Source: DASXBA01 sp046729895
GTDB lineage: Bacteria > Actinomycetota > Thermoleophilia > Solirubrobacterales > Thermoleophilaceae
DNA length: 5,018 nucleotides
Direction of reading: 5' to 3'
Assembly: GCA_046729895.1 (NCBI GenBank)
Contig: JBKPHP010000201.1
Location: 1 to 5,018 of the forward strand
Shown: positions 1 to 4,934 of the stretch, piece after piece
How the letters are laid out: every line of letters begins with the position of its first letter
How positions within the stretch are numbered: the stretch's first letter is position 1
The notes under the pieces: generated by a model
The model's input: the letters and a program-made list of their open reading frames with translations, nothing else
Databases searched by the model: none
Told to the model about the DNA's origin: nothing
Made by a program: the position numbers and the translations under genes

Positions 1-1
1 G

Positions 2-382
2 GACGCAGCGCGCGAGCGGGTCGTGATCGCGACCCCGGCGACCATGGTCGCCCTCCTCCAGGCTGTCGGCCTGGCCTGGCGCGAGGCCACGCGGTCAGAG
101 CGCGCCGAACGCGTTCGTGAGCTCGCCGTCGAGCTATGCCGCCGGATCGCCAAGTTCGCCGAGCACCTGAGCAACAGCGGCAAGGGAATCGAACGGGCAG
201 CGAAGGCCCACAACGACGCCGTGGGGTCGTTCGAGGGCCGCATCCTGCCGACCGCTCGCCGAATGGCAGAGCTCGGTATCCCCGACGCCGCGGCGATTGA
301 TTCCCCTACAGCGATCGAAACCCACATCCGCCAGCCAGCGAATGGCAACGCCTCGCAGCCCGAGCTCGACGCGGTTACCTGA
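2..382 (+). CDS. rmuC: RmuC family DNA recombination protein, C-terminal part (5' end outside window)
   Basis: The reading frame is open from base 2 and ends at TGA 380-382, giving 126 residues of a longer protein that starts upstream. The piece carries the end of the RmuC domain: the ERVVIATPATMVALLQ strand-helix near its start, the following AWREA segment, the helix with KFAEHLSNSGKGIERAAKAHN, and VGSFEGRILPTARRMAELG. RmuC proteins are predicted coiled-coil, nuclease-fold proteins that limit inversions at short inverted repeats; the precise reaction is not settled. The last 35 or so residues (after AELGI) are a low-conservation tail, normal for the family. The GTG at 23-25 is internal and should not be taken as the start. 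The next gene is convergent, so this is the end of its transcription unit. The family call is firm; the function is known only from the family. Confidence 0.9.
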   Translation, partial: DAARERVVIATPATMVALLQAVGLAWREATRSERAERVRELAVELCRRIAKFAEHLSNSGKGIERAAKAHNDAVGSFEGRILPTARRMAELGIPDAAAIDSPTAIETHIRQPANGNASQPELDAVT

Positions 383-412
383 ATCAACGACTGCTCGGGC
401 TAGAACCTCTGA

Positions 413-643
413 CTATTCCTGGGAGGATTCGCGCTCCTGCGAGGCGTCTGCCGGTCGACCCGGCGGGTAGCACTCGGTGCAGCCACTGCACTTGCGAGCG
501 CCGCCTTCGGTCGTCTGCTGCGTCGTCGCGTGGAATGACGCGTGTCCGCACCAAGCGCATGGGGCTGCGATTCCCATGCTGGTCGTATACCAGGCGAGAG
601 CGGCGCGCCGTGCGCGGGGGGCTTGACGAGGCCTCGTAGACAT
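413..643 (-). CDS. Probable small zinc-ribbon protein, unknown function
   Basis: A 76-codon ORF reads leftward from ATG 643-641 to TAG 415-413, convergent with rmuC. It carries a metal-site pattern: Cys29-x2-Cys32-x-His34-x3-His38, then Cys52-x2-Cys55-x2-Cys58, as in small treble-clef or ribbon proteins. Third codon positions are GC-rich (about three quarters), as expected for a real gene in this DNA. A shorter form from the internal ATG at 577-575 (54 aa, starting MGIAAPCAWCGH) keeps the whole cysteine cluster. It would drop an Arg/Ala-rich N-terminus that looks non-coding, and it has a TATACG box six bases upstream that would suit a leaderless start, so I prefer it. No Shine-Dalgarno site precedes either start. 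I do not recognise the family. It could be a spurious ORF, but the paired CxxC motifs argue against that. Confidence 0.5.
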   Translation of the reverse strand: MSTRPRQAPRARRAALAWYTTSMGIAAPCAWCGHASFHATTQQTTEGGARKCSGCTECYPPGRPADASQERESSQE

Positions 644-661
644 ATCAACCGCGGTTAGAAT
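642..661. promoter_or_regulatory. Candidate ArsR/CadC operator palindrome
   Basis: The perfect palindrome AACCGCGGTT occupies 647-656. It is flanked by AT on both outer edges, giving 14 of 20 symmetric positions over 642-661. It overlaps the -10 box of the sensor gene, the usual place for an ArsR-family repressor to block RNA polymerase. That it is the operator is inferred from position and symmetry; it does not match the AT-rich operators of the best-known family members. Confidence 0.5.
656..661 (+). promoter_or_regulatory. -10 box of the metal-sensor operon, leaderless start
   Basis: TAGAAT fits the TAnnnT pattern of a sigma-A type -10 box and ends six bases before the GTG at 668. Transcription starting seven bases after the box would begin on the start codon itself, giving a leaderless mRNA. 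This is common in actinomycetes and explains why no Shine-Dalgarno sequence is visible. No good -35 sits at 16-18 bases; TTGACG at 623-628 is 27 bases away. Confidence 0.55.
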
Positions 662-667
662 GAGCGG

Positions 668-1021
668 GTGCCCTACGAACGCTGCGACCTCCTCTGCCTC
701 GATCTTCCGCGAGCCGAGGAAGTACGTGCGGGGCTGCCGCGGACTGATGAGCTCGAGCGGTCCGCCCGCAGAGCCCAGGCCCTGTCCGACCCCACCCGCC
801 TAAGCGTCGCCGCCGCGATCGCGGCCGGAGACGAGCTGTGCGGCTGCGATCTCGCCTGGGTGCTCGGCCGCGCGCAGAACCTCGTCTCGCATCATCTGCG
901 TGCCCTACGCGAGGCCGGCTTTGTGGAGTCGCGTCGCGATGGGAAGACGGTGATGCACTCGCTTACCGCTGACGGCCGCGCCCTGCTGGACAGCGTTCTT
1001 CCCGCCCGGTCGGCGGCGTGA
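668..1021 (+). CDS. CadC-type ArsR/SmtB metal-responsive repressor
   Basis: 117 aa, GTG start. The protein is a winged-helix ArsR family regulator: ALSDPTRLSVAAAI (residues 38-51), the ELCGCDLAWVLG segment (56-67), recognition helix AQNLVSHHLRALREAGFV (69-86) and wing SRRDGKTVMHSLT (88-100). Cys6-x3-Cys10 at the N-terminus and Cys58-x-Cys60 match the four thiolates of the alpha3N site of staphylococcal CadC (Cys7, Cys11, Cys58, Cys60), which binds Cd, Pb or Zn. The alpha5 site seems absent: where CadC has DEH this protein has ADG. The expected role is to repress its own operon and release DNA on metal binding. It overlaps the efflux gene by four bases (GTGA), so the two are translationally coupled. 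Family and sensing site are well supported; the preferred metal (Cd/Pb/Zn) is inferred. Confidence 0.92.
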   Translation: MPYERCDLLCLDLPRAEEVRAGLPRTDELERSARRAQALSDPTRLSVAAAIAAGDELCGCDLAWVLGRAQNLVSHHLRALREAGFVESRRDGKTVMHSLTADGRALLDSVLPARSAA

Positions 1022-1707
1022 CCGTCGAGCTTCCAGTCGCCGGGCCATCACGGCCCGCTCCCTCGCAGGAGCCCGAGCGACAGCGACTTGTGGCACGGGC
1101 GCGGCTGCTCGCATGGCTCGGCGTCGGGTGGCACGGGGTCGAGGCGACGATCGCGATAGCCGCTGGCGCCGTCGCGGGGTCGATCGCTCTGGTCGGCTTC
1201 GGCGCCGACAGCCTGGTCGAGAGCGTCGCCGGACTCGTGCTCCTTTGGCGGTTCGCCGGGGTGCGCGCCGGCTCGGACTCGGCCGAGCGCCGGGCCCAAC
1301 GTCTGATCGGGGCGAGCTTCTATGTGGTCGCGGTCTACGTCGGCGTCGAAGCAGTGAGGACGCTCCTGGTCGCCGACCACCCCGCCGTCAGCTGGGTGGG
1401 CATCGGGCTCTCCATCGTCACTCTGGCCACGATGCCGCCGCTCGCGATCGCGAAAGGCCGGGTGGGGGAGCGGCTCGGCTCCTCTGCGACCAAGAGCGAA
1501 GGCCGCCAGAACATGCTCTGCGCCGATCTGTCCGCGGCGCTCCTCGTCGGCCTCGGCGGCAACGCGGCCTTCGGCCTGTGGTGGCTCGACCCCACTGTCG
1601 CGCTTCTAATTGCGGCGGCCGCCGTCAGGGAGGGGCGCGAGGCCTGGCGCGGGGAGAGCTGCTGCACCGCCCCCATAGACGCCCACGACGACGACTGCTG
1701 CAACTAG
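1018..1707 (+). CDS. Short CDF/TMEM163-like cation efflux protein with Cys-rich tail
   Basis: 229 aa, inner-membrane protein with about six hydrophobic helices (near residues 29-47, 49-78, 98-117, 124-145, 168-186 and 188-205). Family marks are GFGADSLVES (60-69) in helix 2, with Asp64 and Glu68 as likely metal ligands, and SEGRQNMLCADLSAALLVG (160-178) around helix 5, with Cys168 and Asp170. The large cytoplasmic C-terminal dimerisation domain of classical cation diffusion facilitators is missing. The chain instead ends in a tail with CC (215-216), His223, DDD (224-226) and CC (227-228), a plausible metal-capture site. The GTG start at 1018 overlaps the sensor stop (GTGA) and there is no separate ribosome site, so expression depends on the sensor cistron. 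The likely job is proton-driven export of Zn, Cd or a similar divalent ion. The substrate is inferred from the paired CadC-type regulator. Confidence 0.85.
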   Translation: MTVELPVAGPSRPAPSQEPERQRLVARARLLAWLGVGWHGVEATIAIAAGAVAGSIALVGFGADSLVESVAGLVLLWRFAGVRAGSDSAERRAQRLIGASFYVVAVYVGVEAVRTLLVADHPAVSWVGIGLSIVTLATMPPLAIAKGRVGERLGSSATKSEGRQNMLCADLSAALLVGLGGNAAFGLWWLDPTVALLIAAAAVREGREAWRGESCCTAPIDAHDDDCCN

Positions 1708-1757
1708 ACGCCAGCCGGTTGCGGGCACAAAAAAAGAGCGCCGGACTCGAGTAGAGC

Positions 1758-1806
1758 AGACAGGCGGGCGCGCCGCCGCTCTGCCGTCGCGCCCGCCCTC
1801 CTGTCT
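1758..1806. terminator. GC-rich hairpin between convergent genes, likely bidirectional terminator
   Basis: Arms 1763-1772 (GGCGGGCGCG) and 1788-1797 (CGCGCCCGCC) pair perfectly over 10 bp around a 15-base loop. An outer AGACAGG/CCTGTCT pair (1758-1764 and 1800-1806) offers an alternative or extended fold. It lies 50 bases after the efflux gene and only four bases after the stop of the leftward gene. On the minus strand it is followed, about 22 bases later, by seven Ts (complement of A1729-1735). Neither side has an immediately adjacent U-tract, which is not unusual in high-GC actinomycetes. Confidence 0.6.
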
Positions 1807-1810
1807 CAGC

Positions 1811-1949
1811 TCAGCCCTGGCCTCCCAGCCGCGCCGGGTCCTGCCCGTTGGGCTCCTCCTGCGAGGGGTCCGCGACCATCACGAGCCCGCTCCCGCCGCA
1901 GCGCGTGCAGCGCTCCGTCTCCTCGAACAGCGACGAGCCGGTCCTCAGG
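1811..1949 (-). pseudogene. Zinc-knuckle C-terminal segment in a shifted frame (continuation of the 1950-2123 ORF)
   Basis: Reading leftward, the frame ending at TGA 1813-1811 encodes SLRTGSSLFEETERC, then CTRCGGSGLVMVADP and a polar tail ending RLGGQG. About 98 percent of third positions are G or C, a strong coding signal, and CxxCGGSG is a typical zinc-knuckle start. The stop falls just before a terminator-like hairpin. No plausible start codon lies near its N-terminal side; the nearest ATG in frame (2029-2027) is deep inside the upstream ORF and has no ribosome site. The segment therefore looks like the C-terminus of the gene starting at 2123, displaced by one base. Causes could be a real frameshift mutation, a sequencing error, programmed +1 frameshifting at the TAG, or a second protein started in an unrecognised way. 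Confidence 0.5.
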
Positions 1950-2123
1950 CTATCGCTGCGCGTCGACCGCCTCGCGCAGCTCGCGAGCCCGCTCGGCTGC
2001 CGGCTGAGGAACGCGGTCGTACGGCGCATCCCGGAGTGCGCACAGCGGCAGGGCATCGCGGCCATTGTCCGACACGAGCTCTAGCGACCAGCGCGCATGC
2101 CCACTCCGATCGACCTTGTTCAT
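1950..2123 (-). CDS. Small protein of 57 aa, unknown function (N-terminal part of a possibly frameshifted gene)
   Basis: Reads leftward from ATG 2123-2121 to TAG 1952-1950. AGGA (complement of 2130-2133) sits six bases before the ATG, a well-placed ribosome site. Third positions are about 77 percent G or C. The product has a strand-like start, WSLELVSDNGRDALPLCALRD (residues about 12-32), and ends in a charged helix, AAERARELREAVDAQR. I do not recognise the family. Immediately after the stop, coding quality continues in the frame one base further on, with a zinc-knuckle motif. Read together the two pieces would make a protein of about 100 aa that ends at the terminator hairpin. As an independent ORF it is complete, so a two-gene reading remains possible. 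No functional link to the metal operon is shown, though the two transcripts converge. Confidence 0.6.
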   Translation of the reverse strand: MNKVDRSGHARWSLELVSDNGRDALPLCALRDAPYDRVPQPAAERARELREAVDAQR

Positions 2124-2126
2124 AAC

Positions 2127-2153
2127 CGATCCTGCGGTCGTCGCAGGCGATCG
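2127..2153 (-). promoter_or_regulatory. Hairpin enclosing the ribosome binding site of the small leftward gene
   Basis: On the minus strand CCTGCG pairs with CGCAGG (plus-strand 2131-2136 with 2142-2147, 5-base loop), and CGAT pairs with ATCG outside a 2-base bulge, for 10 bp in all. The AGGA ribosome site of the gene starting at 2123 is part of the stem. Such a fold would hide the site until melted or bound, so translation may be controlled, but no trigger is visible. Confidence 0.4.
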
Positions 2154-2405
2154 TGGGCGTGGCGAACACCGAGACGCCTGCAGTTGTCGTTAGCTCACAA
2201 TCAGGGGTCGCGTCCCATCCACGCGGGCCGTACGTCGCCCGCGCGGGAAGCCAAGCCAACGCTTCCACGCGGGAAGGCAGCGTCAAGCTGAGCGCGAGCC
2301 GTCAACAACGAACGTTTGGCCTTGGCCACGGTGGCGCTCGCTTGACGCGCCGAACGAAGGCACGTCATTCATCTTGTCGGCGGCTGGTGCTGAGACCCAC
2401 CGACG

Positions 2406-2452
2406 GACGCTCCGAAGGCCCGCCTCTACGACGCTCCGAACGGCCGCCTCTA
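2406..2452 (+). repeat. Tandem 23-base repeat in front of the hydrolase gene
   Basis: Copies at 2406-2428 and 2430-2452 match at 21 of 23 positions with a period of 24. The second copy ends on a TATTGT box (2451-2456) that could serve as a -10, so the pair may be tandem regulator sites. The period is a multiple of three and the stretch is open in the hydrolase frame, reading DAPKARLY then DAPNGRLY. No start codon lies before it (TGA at 2391-2393), so it is probably untranslated. Confidence 0.6.
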
Positions 2453-2459
2453 TTGTGAC

Positions 2460-3380
2460 GTGAGTGTCGGCGCGCGGCAAGGCCCGGGAAGACTGAACGC
2501 GGTGCTAGACGAGGCCAAGGCAGCGCACGAGTACACCGAGACGTGGTGCCAGGGCGGAGAGATCGGTCACGTCGTGTTAAACGGCGGCGCGCGCGTCCGG
2601 TACTTGCGCGTCGGCAGCGGCCCGCCCATGGTCCTGATGCACACCGTGCGTACGCAGCTCGACCACTTCCAGCGCGTCATCCCGCGAATCACCGACGCGT
2701 TCACGGTCTACGCGCTCGACTTCCCCGGCATGGGCTGGTCCGACATCGTCCCGGGTGCCACCTACGAGGAGCCTGCATTGCGGGCCGCCGTCGTCAGGGT
2801 CGTCGAGGATCTGGACCTCTCCGGCCTCACGCTCGCGGGTGAATCGATGGGCGCGACGCTGTCGCTGACGGCATCCGTGGAGCTGGGGGACCGGGTGCGC
2901 CGCGTCATCGCCTTCAACACCTACGACTTCGCCGACGGCATCAAGCGAGCGAACCTGCTCGCCCGGGTGGTGGTCGGAAACATTTGCCTGCCCGGTTGGG
3001 GCCAGATCTTCGTCCGGTTCGAGAACGAGCAGATCCTGCGGGGCGTGATGCGAGGCGGACTGCGCGACCCCAGCAACTTGCCCGGTCACTATCTCGATGA
3101 GCTCCGTCGCGTCGGCCGGCGCTCCGGATACCCGGCGGTGGCCAGAGCGATCTACCGCAACCTGGAGAGCCTGATCGCGGCCAGAGAACGATACGCGCGG
3201 ATCAACGTCCCGGTCACGCTGGTCTACGGCGACGAGGATTGGTCGCGGCCCTCGGATCGTCAGGCCAACATCGAGTCGATTCCCGGCGCGCATGACCTCG
3301 TCCTGCGTCAGACCGGCCACTTCGCCGCACTCGAGAGGCCCGAGGAGGTCGCGCGGATCCTGCTCGAGGACGGCCCCTGA
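2460..3380 (+). CDS. Alpha/beta-fold hydrolase
   Basis: 306 aa from GTG 2460. The fold shows as strand VRYLRVGSGPPMVLMHT (46-62), DFPGMGWSD (87-95), the nucleophile elbow GESMG with Ser129, a helical cap about 160-245 with LPGHYLDELRR (207-217), and the C-terminal strand VPVTLVYGDEDWSRP (250-264). The triad is probably Ser129, Asp260 and His287 (TGHFAALERPEEV). The usual HG of the oxyanion loop is MHT here, with no glycine after His61. There is no signal peptide, so it is likely cytoplasmic. The substrate cannot be told: esterase, C-C bond hydrolase and haloalkane-type members share these marks. The start is uncertain. GTG 2502 is preceded by GGAAG and sits downstream of the TATTGT box at 2451-2456, giving 292 aa, while GTG 2460 has no ribosome site. 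The gene stands alone between an intergenic region and the IS element. Confidence 0.88.
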   Translation: MSVGARQGPGRLNAVLDEAKAAHEYTETWCQGGEIGHVVLNGGARVRYLRVGSGPPMVLMHTVRTQLDHFQRVIPRITDAFTVYALDFPGMGWSDIVPGATYEEPALRAAVVRVVEDLDLSGLTLAGESMGATLSLTASVELGDRVRRVIAFNTYDFADGIKRANLLARVVVGNICLPGWGQIFVRFENEQILRGVMRGGLRDPSNLPGHYLDELRRVGRRSGYPAVARAIYRNLESLIAARERYARINVPVTLVYGDEDWSRPSDRQANIESIPGAHDLVLRQTGHFAALERPEEVARILLEDGP

Positions 3381-3412
3381 ACCGGCAGTCAGCCAGTTCA
3401 CAATCGATGCTG

Positions 3413-3429
3413 CTCCTCACGCTGAGGAG
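3413..3429 (+). terminator. Short hairpin after the hydrolase, possible terminator
   Basis: CTCCTCA (3413-3419) and TGAGGAG (3423-3429) pair perfectly around a CGC loop, 32 bases after the hydrolase stop. No U-tract follows. Position and symmetry suggest a transcription end; it lies outside the IS element and so predates the insertion. Confidence 0.4.
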
Positions 3430-3494
3430 GCGCCGGCGGAGTGGAAATCCTCGCGCCTCCCATCGCGTGAACGCAGCAGTAGCCACCGGCTCGC

Positions 3495-3508
3495 ACTCAG
3501 AGTGCCGT
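3495..3508 (+). repeat. Left target and core, repeated inside the bridge RNA
   Basis: ACTCAGAGTGCCGT at 3495-3508 recurs at 3584-3598 with one extra T. The first copy spans the left junction: flanking DNA up to 3505, core CG at 3506-3507. The second lies at the entrance of the target-binding loop. In the bridge RNA model the second is the left-target guide and the first is the chromosomal sequence it selected. Confidence 0.7.
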
Positions 3509-3715
3509 CACTGTCAGAGTCGCTCCGAGTCTGGGCGGTGACGTCCGACGGCCGCGGTTGGTTCTCGGGCCGGCGGCGGGCTGACTCTAGAGTGCCGTGT
3601 CGTCTGCCTGAGCTGACCCGGAAAGCTTCTGTCGTCCGCCGCCGCCCGAGGATCACCGGCGTGACCTAATAGGAGCGTGGCGTCGCCCCCAGTGACGGTT
3701 GTCCGCCGGAGATCC
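3506..3715 (+). ncRNA. Predicted IS110 bridge RNA (ends approximate)
   Basis: Three consecutive structures fold by hand. (a) 5' stem-loop: CGTCAC/GTGACG (3506-3511 with 3538-3543) around an inner stem 3515-3522 with 3526-3533, one G-G mismatch. (b) Target-binding loop: a 20-pair stem of 3564-3585 with 3631-3650, two single-base bulges, enclosing 3586-3630. (c) Donor-binding loop: 3651-3665 with 3701-3714 (one A-A mismatch, one bulge), enclosing 3666-3700. Predicted guides: left target 3589-3597 (identical to flank plus core at 3499-3507), right target about 3610-3614 (GAGCT, pairs with 4943-4947), left donor 3669-3677 (identical to 4934-4942), right donor 3690-3698 (complementary to 3505-3513). 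IS110 bridge RNAs, shown for IS621, pair target and donor DNA in this way. The right-target guide is weak and mismatches the core. RNA ends and expression are inferred. Confidence 0.75.
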
Positions 3716-3739
3716 GCCTCGCCGGTGCTCAACCAAACG

Positions 3740-3745
3740 AAGGGA
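3740..3745 (+). promoter_or_regulatory. Ribosome binding site that fixes the transposase start
   Basis: AAGGGA lies seven bases before ATG 3753. The frame is open further upstream and contains another start at 3699, but the 18 residues this would add fall in the donor-loop part of the bridge RNA. Family members begin with MIVIGxDTHK, so 3753 is the start. Confidence 0.75.
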
Positions 3746-3752
3746 CGTGGGA

Positions 3753-4904
3753 ATGATCGTGATCGGAGCGGACACGCACAAGCGCACGCATGCGCTGGCG
3801 GCCGTCGACGCAGGCACGGGTCGGCAGCGCGGGGCCCGCCAGATCAAGGCCGAGGAGCCGGGGTACCTGGCCGCGGTGCGCTGGGCACGCGGACTCGATG
3901 ACGAGCGGGTGTGGGCGATCGAGGACTGCCGCCATGTCTCGCGCCGGTTCGAGCAGGCGCTGATCGCAGCGGGTGAGCGGGTCGTGCGCGTGCCGCCGCA
4001 CCGTATGGGCGCCTCCCGTCGCGGCGAGCGCGAGCCGGGCAAGTCGGACCAGATCGACGCGCTCGCGATCGCCCGTGCGGTGGTCAAGGACGGCGTGGAG
4101 AGCTTCCCGGCCGCCCACCTCGACGAGCGGGCGATGGAGATCCGGCTGCTCTCCGACCACCGCAAGGACCTCGTCGCCGAGCGCACCCGCGTCCAGAACC
4201 GCCTCCGTTGGCACCTGCTTGACCTCTCCCCCGAGCTCGAGTCCTCGTTGGGTCGCGGCTCGCTCGAGAAGCCGCGCCAGCTCGCTCGCATCGACCGCTG
4301 CCTGCGCCGCCTGCCCGCCTGCGCCCGCGTGCGGGTCGCGCGCGAGCAGCTCGCACAGCTGCGCCTGCTCACCCGCCAGGTGAACGCGCTCCAGCAGGAG
4401 CTGCTCGTCCTCGTCAATGCGCACCGCCCGCAGCTGCTCGCCGAGACCGGCTGCGGCGCGCTGACCGCGGCGCTGCTGATCGGCCGCACCGCCGGCGCCG
4501 AGCGATTCGCGACCGACGCGAGCTTCGCCCGCCTGACCGGCACGGCGCCGATCCCCTGCTCCTCAGGCCAGCGCGACCGCCACCGGCTCGACCGCGGCGG
4601 CGACCGCCAGCTCAACAGCGCCCTGCACATCATCGCGATCACCCGCGCCCGCTGCGACCCGGCCACCAAGGCCTACCTGGCACGCAAGGAAGCCGAAGGC
4701 AAGACCAAGAAGGGTGCGCTCCGCTGCCTCAAACGCCACCTCGCCCGCCGCTTCCACTACCTGCTCTCCCTGCCCGCCGAGACCGCTCGGGGGGACCAGT
4801 GCGGGATCGATCGGACCCCCGCCGACCCCCGCCAGCGGGACGCGAGTGACATCGACATGAGCAGCCTCCCCACCGCCCCGATGCCCATGATCTGCCTCAC
4901 CTAG
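3753..4904 (+). CDS. IS110-family transposase (DEDD / serine recombinase type)
   Basis: 383 aa. The N-terminal RuvC-like domain starts MIVIGADTHKRTH with Asp7, followed by Glu57 in VWAIEDCRH and Asp99 and Asp102 in KSDQIDALAIAR: the full DEDD set. A helical, partly coiled middle follows (about 125-225). The C-terminal Transposase_20 region runs from ETGCGALTAALL (231-242) through FARLTGTAPIPCSSGQRDRH (258-277) to about 340. Ser271 in the SSG motif is the likely nucleophilic serine. In this family the enzyme joins IS ends to a target picked by a bridge RNA, through a circular intermediate. The tail after about residue 340 is polar and poorly conserved. The ORF is uninterrupted with all catalytic residues, so the protein should be functional. 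Long reverse-strand ORFs over it are codon shadows. Confidence 0.95.
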   Translation: MIVIGADTHKRTHALAAVDAGTGRQRGARQIKAEEPGYLAAVRWARGLDDERVWAIEDCRHVSRRFEQALIAAGERVVRVPPHRMGASRRGEREPGKSDQIDALAIARAVVKDGVESFPAAHLDERAMEIRLLSDHRKDLVAERTRVQNRLRWHLLDLSPELESSLGRGSLEKPRQLARIDRCLRRLPACARVRVAREQLAQLRLLTRQVNALQQELLVLVNAHRPQLLAETGCGALTAALLIGRTAGAERFATDASFARLTGTAPIPCSSGQRDRHRLDRGGDRQLNSALHIIAITRARCDPATKAYLARKEAEGKTKKGALRCLKRHLARRFHYLLSLPAETARGDQCGIDRTPADPRQRDASDIDMSSLPTAPMPMICLT

Positions 4905-4905
4905 A

Positions 4906-4930
4906 AACCCGCTACGAGCGAACAGCGGTT
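4906..4930 (+). terminator. Hairpin directly after the transposase stop
   Basis: AACC-GCT (4906-4913, with one bulged C) pairs with AGCGGTT (4924-4930) around a 10-base loop, beginning one base after the TAG. It may end the transposase message or be part of the right-end structure seen by the transposase. No U-tract follows. Confidence 0.35.
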
Positions 4931-4934
4931 GACA
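4929..4934 (+). promoter_or_regulatory. TTGACA, outward-facing -35 at the right IS end
   Basis: A perfect -35 hexamer lies eight bases inside the right end and overlaps the left-donor sequence by one base. In IS110 circles the right end is joined to the left end, and the junction can build a promoter that drives the bridge RNA. Here the circle would place the left-end CAGAGT (3515-3520), preceded by TGT, 15 bases downstream. That -10 is weak, so the promoter is only suggested. Confidence 0.35.

Larger units (their letters stand above)
2124..2459. other. Divergent intergenic region, 336 bases, with short repeats and no gene
   Basis: This lies between the leftward small gene and the rightward hydrolase and should hold both promoters. 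TCCACGCGGG occurs at 2218-2227 and 2264-2273, and CGCGGGAAG at 2242-2250 and 2268-2276. CGCGGGC/GCCCGCG (2222-2228 and 2237-2243) forms a 7-bp inverted repeat. The ORFs here are short, Arg/Ser-rich and have no motif, so I see no coding sequence. Confidence 0.55.

Noticed and set aside
623..628. TTGACG as the -35 of the sensor operon
   Set aside because: Spacing to TAGAAT is 27 bases, too long for a normal promoter, and no better -10 lies at 16-18 bases.
1113..1754. Rightward Arg-rich ORF (213 codons) over the efflux gene
   Set aside because: Composition typical of an out-of-frame high-GC reading; the overlapping frame gives a clear membrane transporter.
1945..2286. Leftward ORF (113 codons) overlapping the small gene
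   Set aside because: Ends in an Arg/Ala/Gly-rich run and has no ribosome site; the neighbouring frame starting at 2123 has one and a better amino-acid pattern.
2406..2452. CRISPR array
   Set aside because: Only two near-identical copies separated by a single base, with no spacer.
2577..3401. Leftward ORF (274 codons) over the hydrolase
   Set aside because: Asp/Val/Gly-rich antisense shadow; the sense frame has a complete catalytic triad.
3440..3507. tRNA gene as the IS insertion target
   Set aside because: Neither flank nor the rejoined site shows a T-loop GTTCGA box or an acceptor stem on either strand.
3653..4669. Long leftward ORF (338 codons) over the transposase
   Set aside because: Ser/Arg-rich with no motif; a codon shadow of the transposase, which has all catalytic residues.
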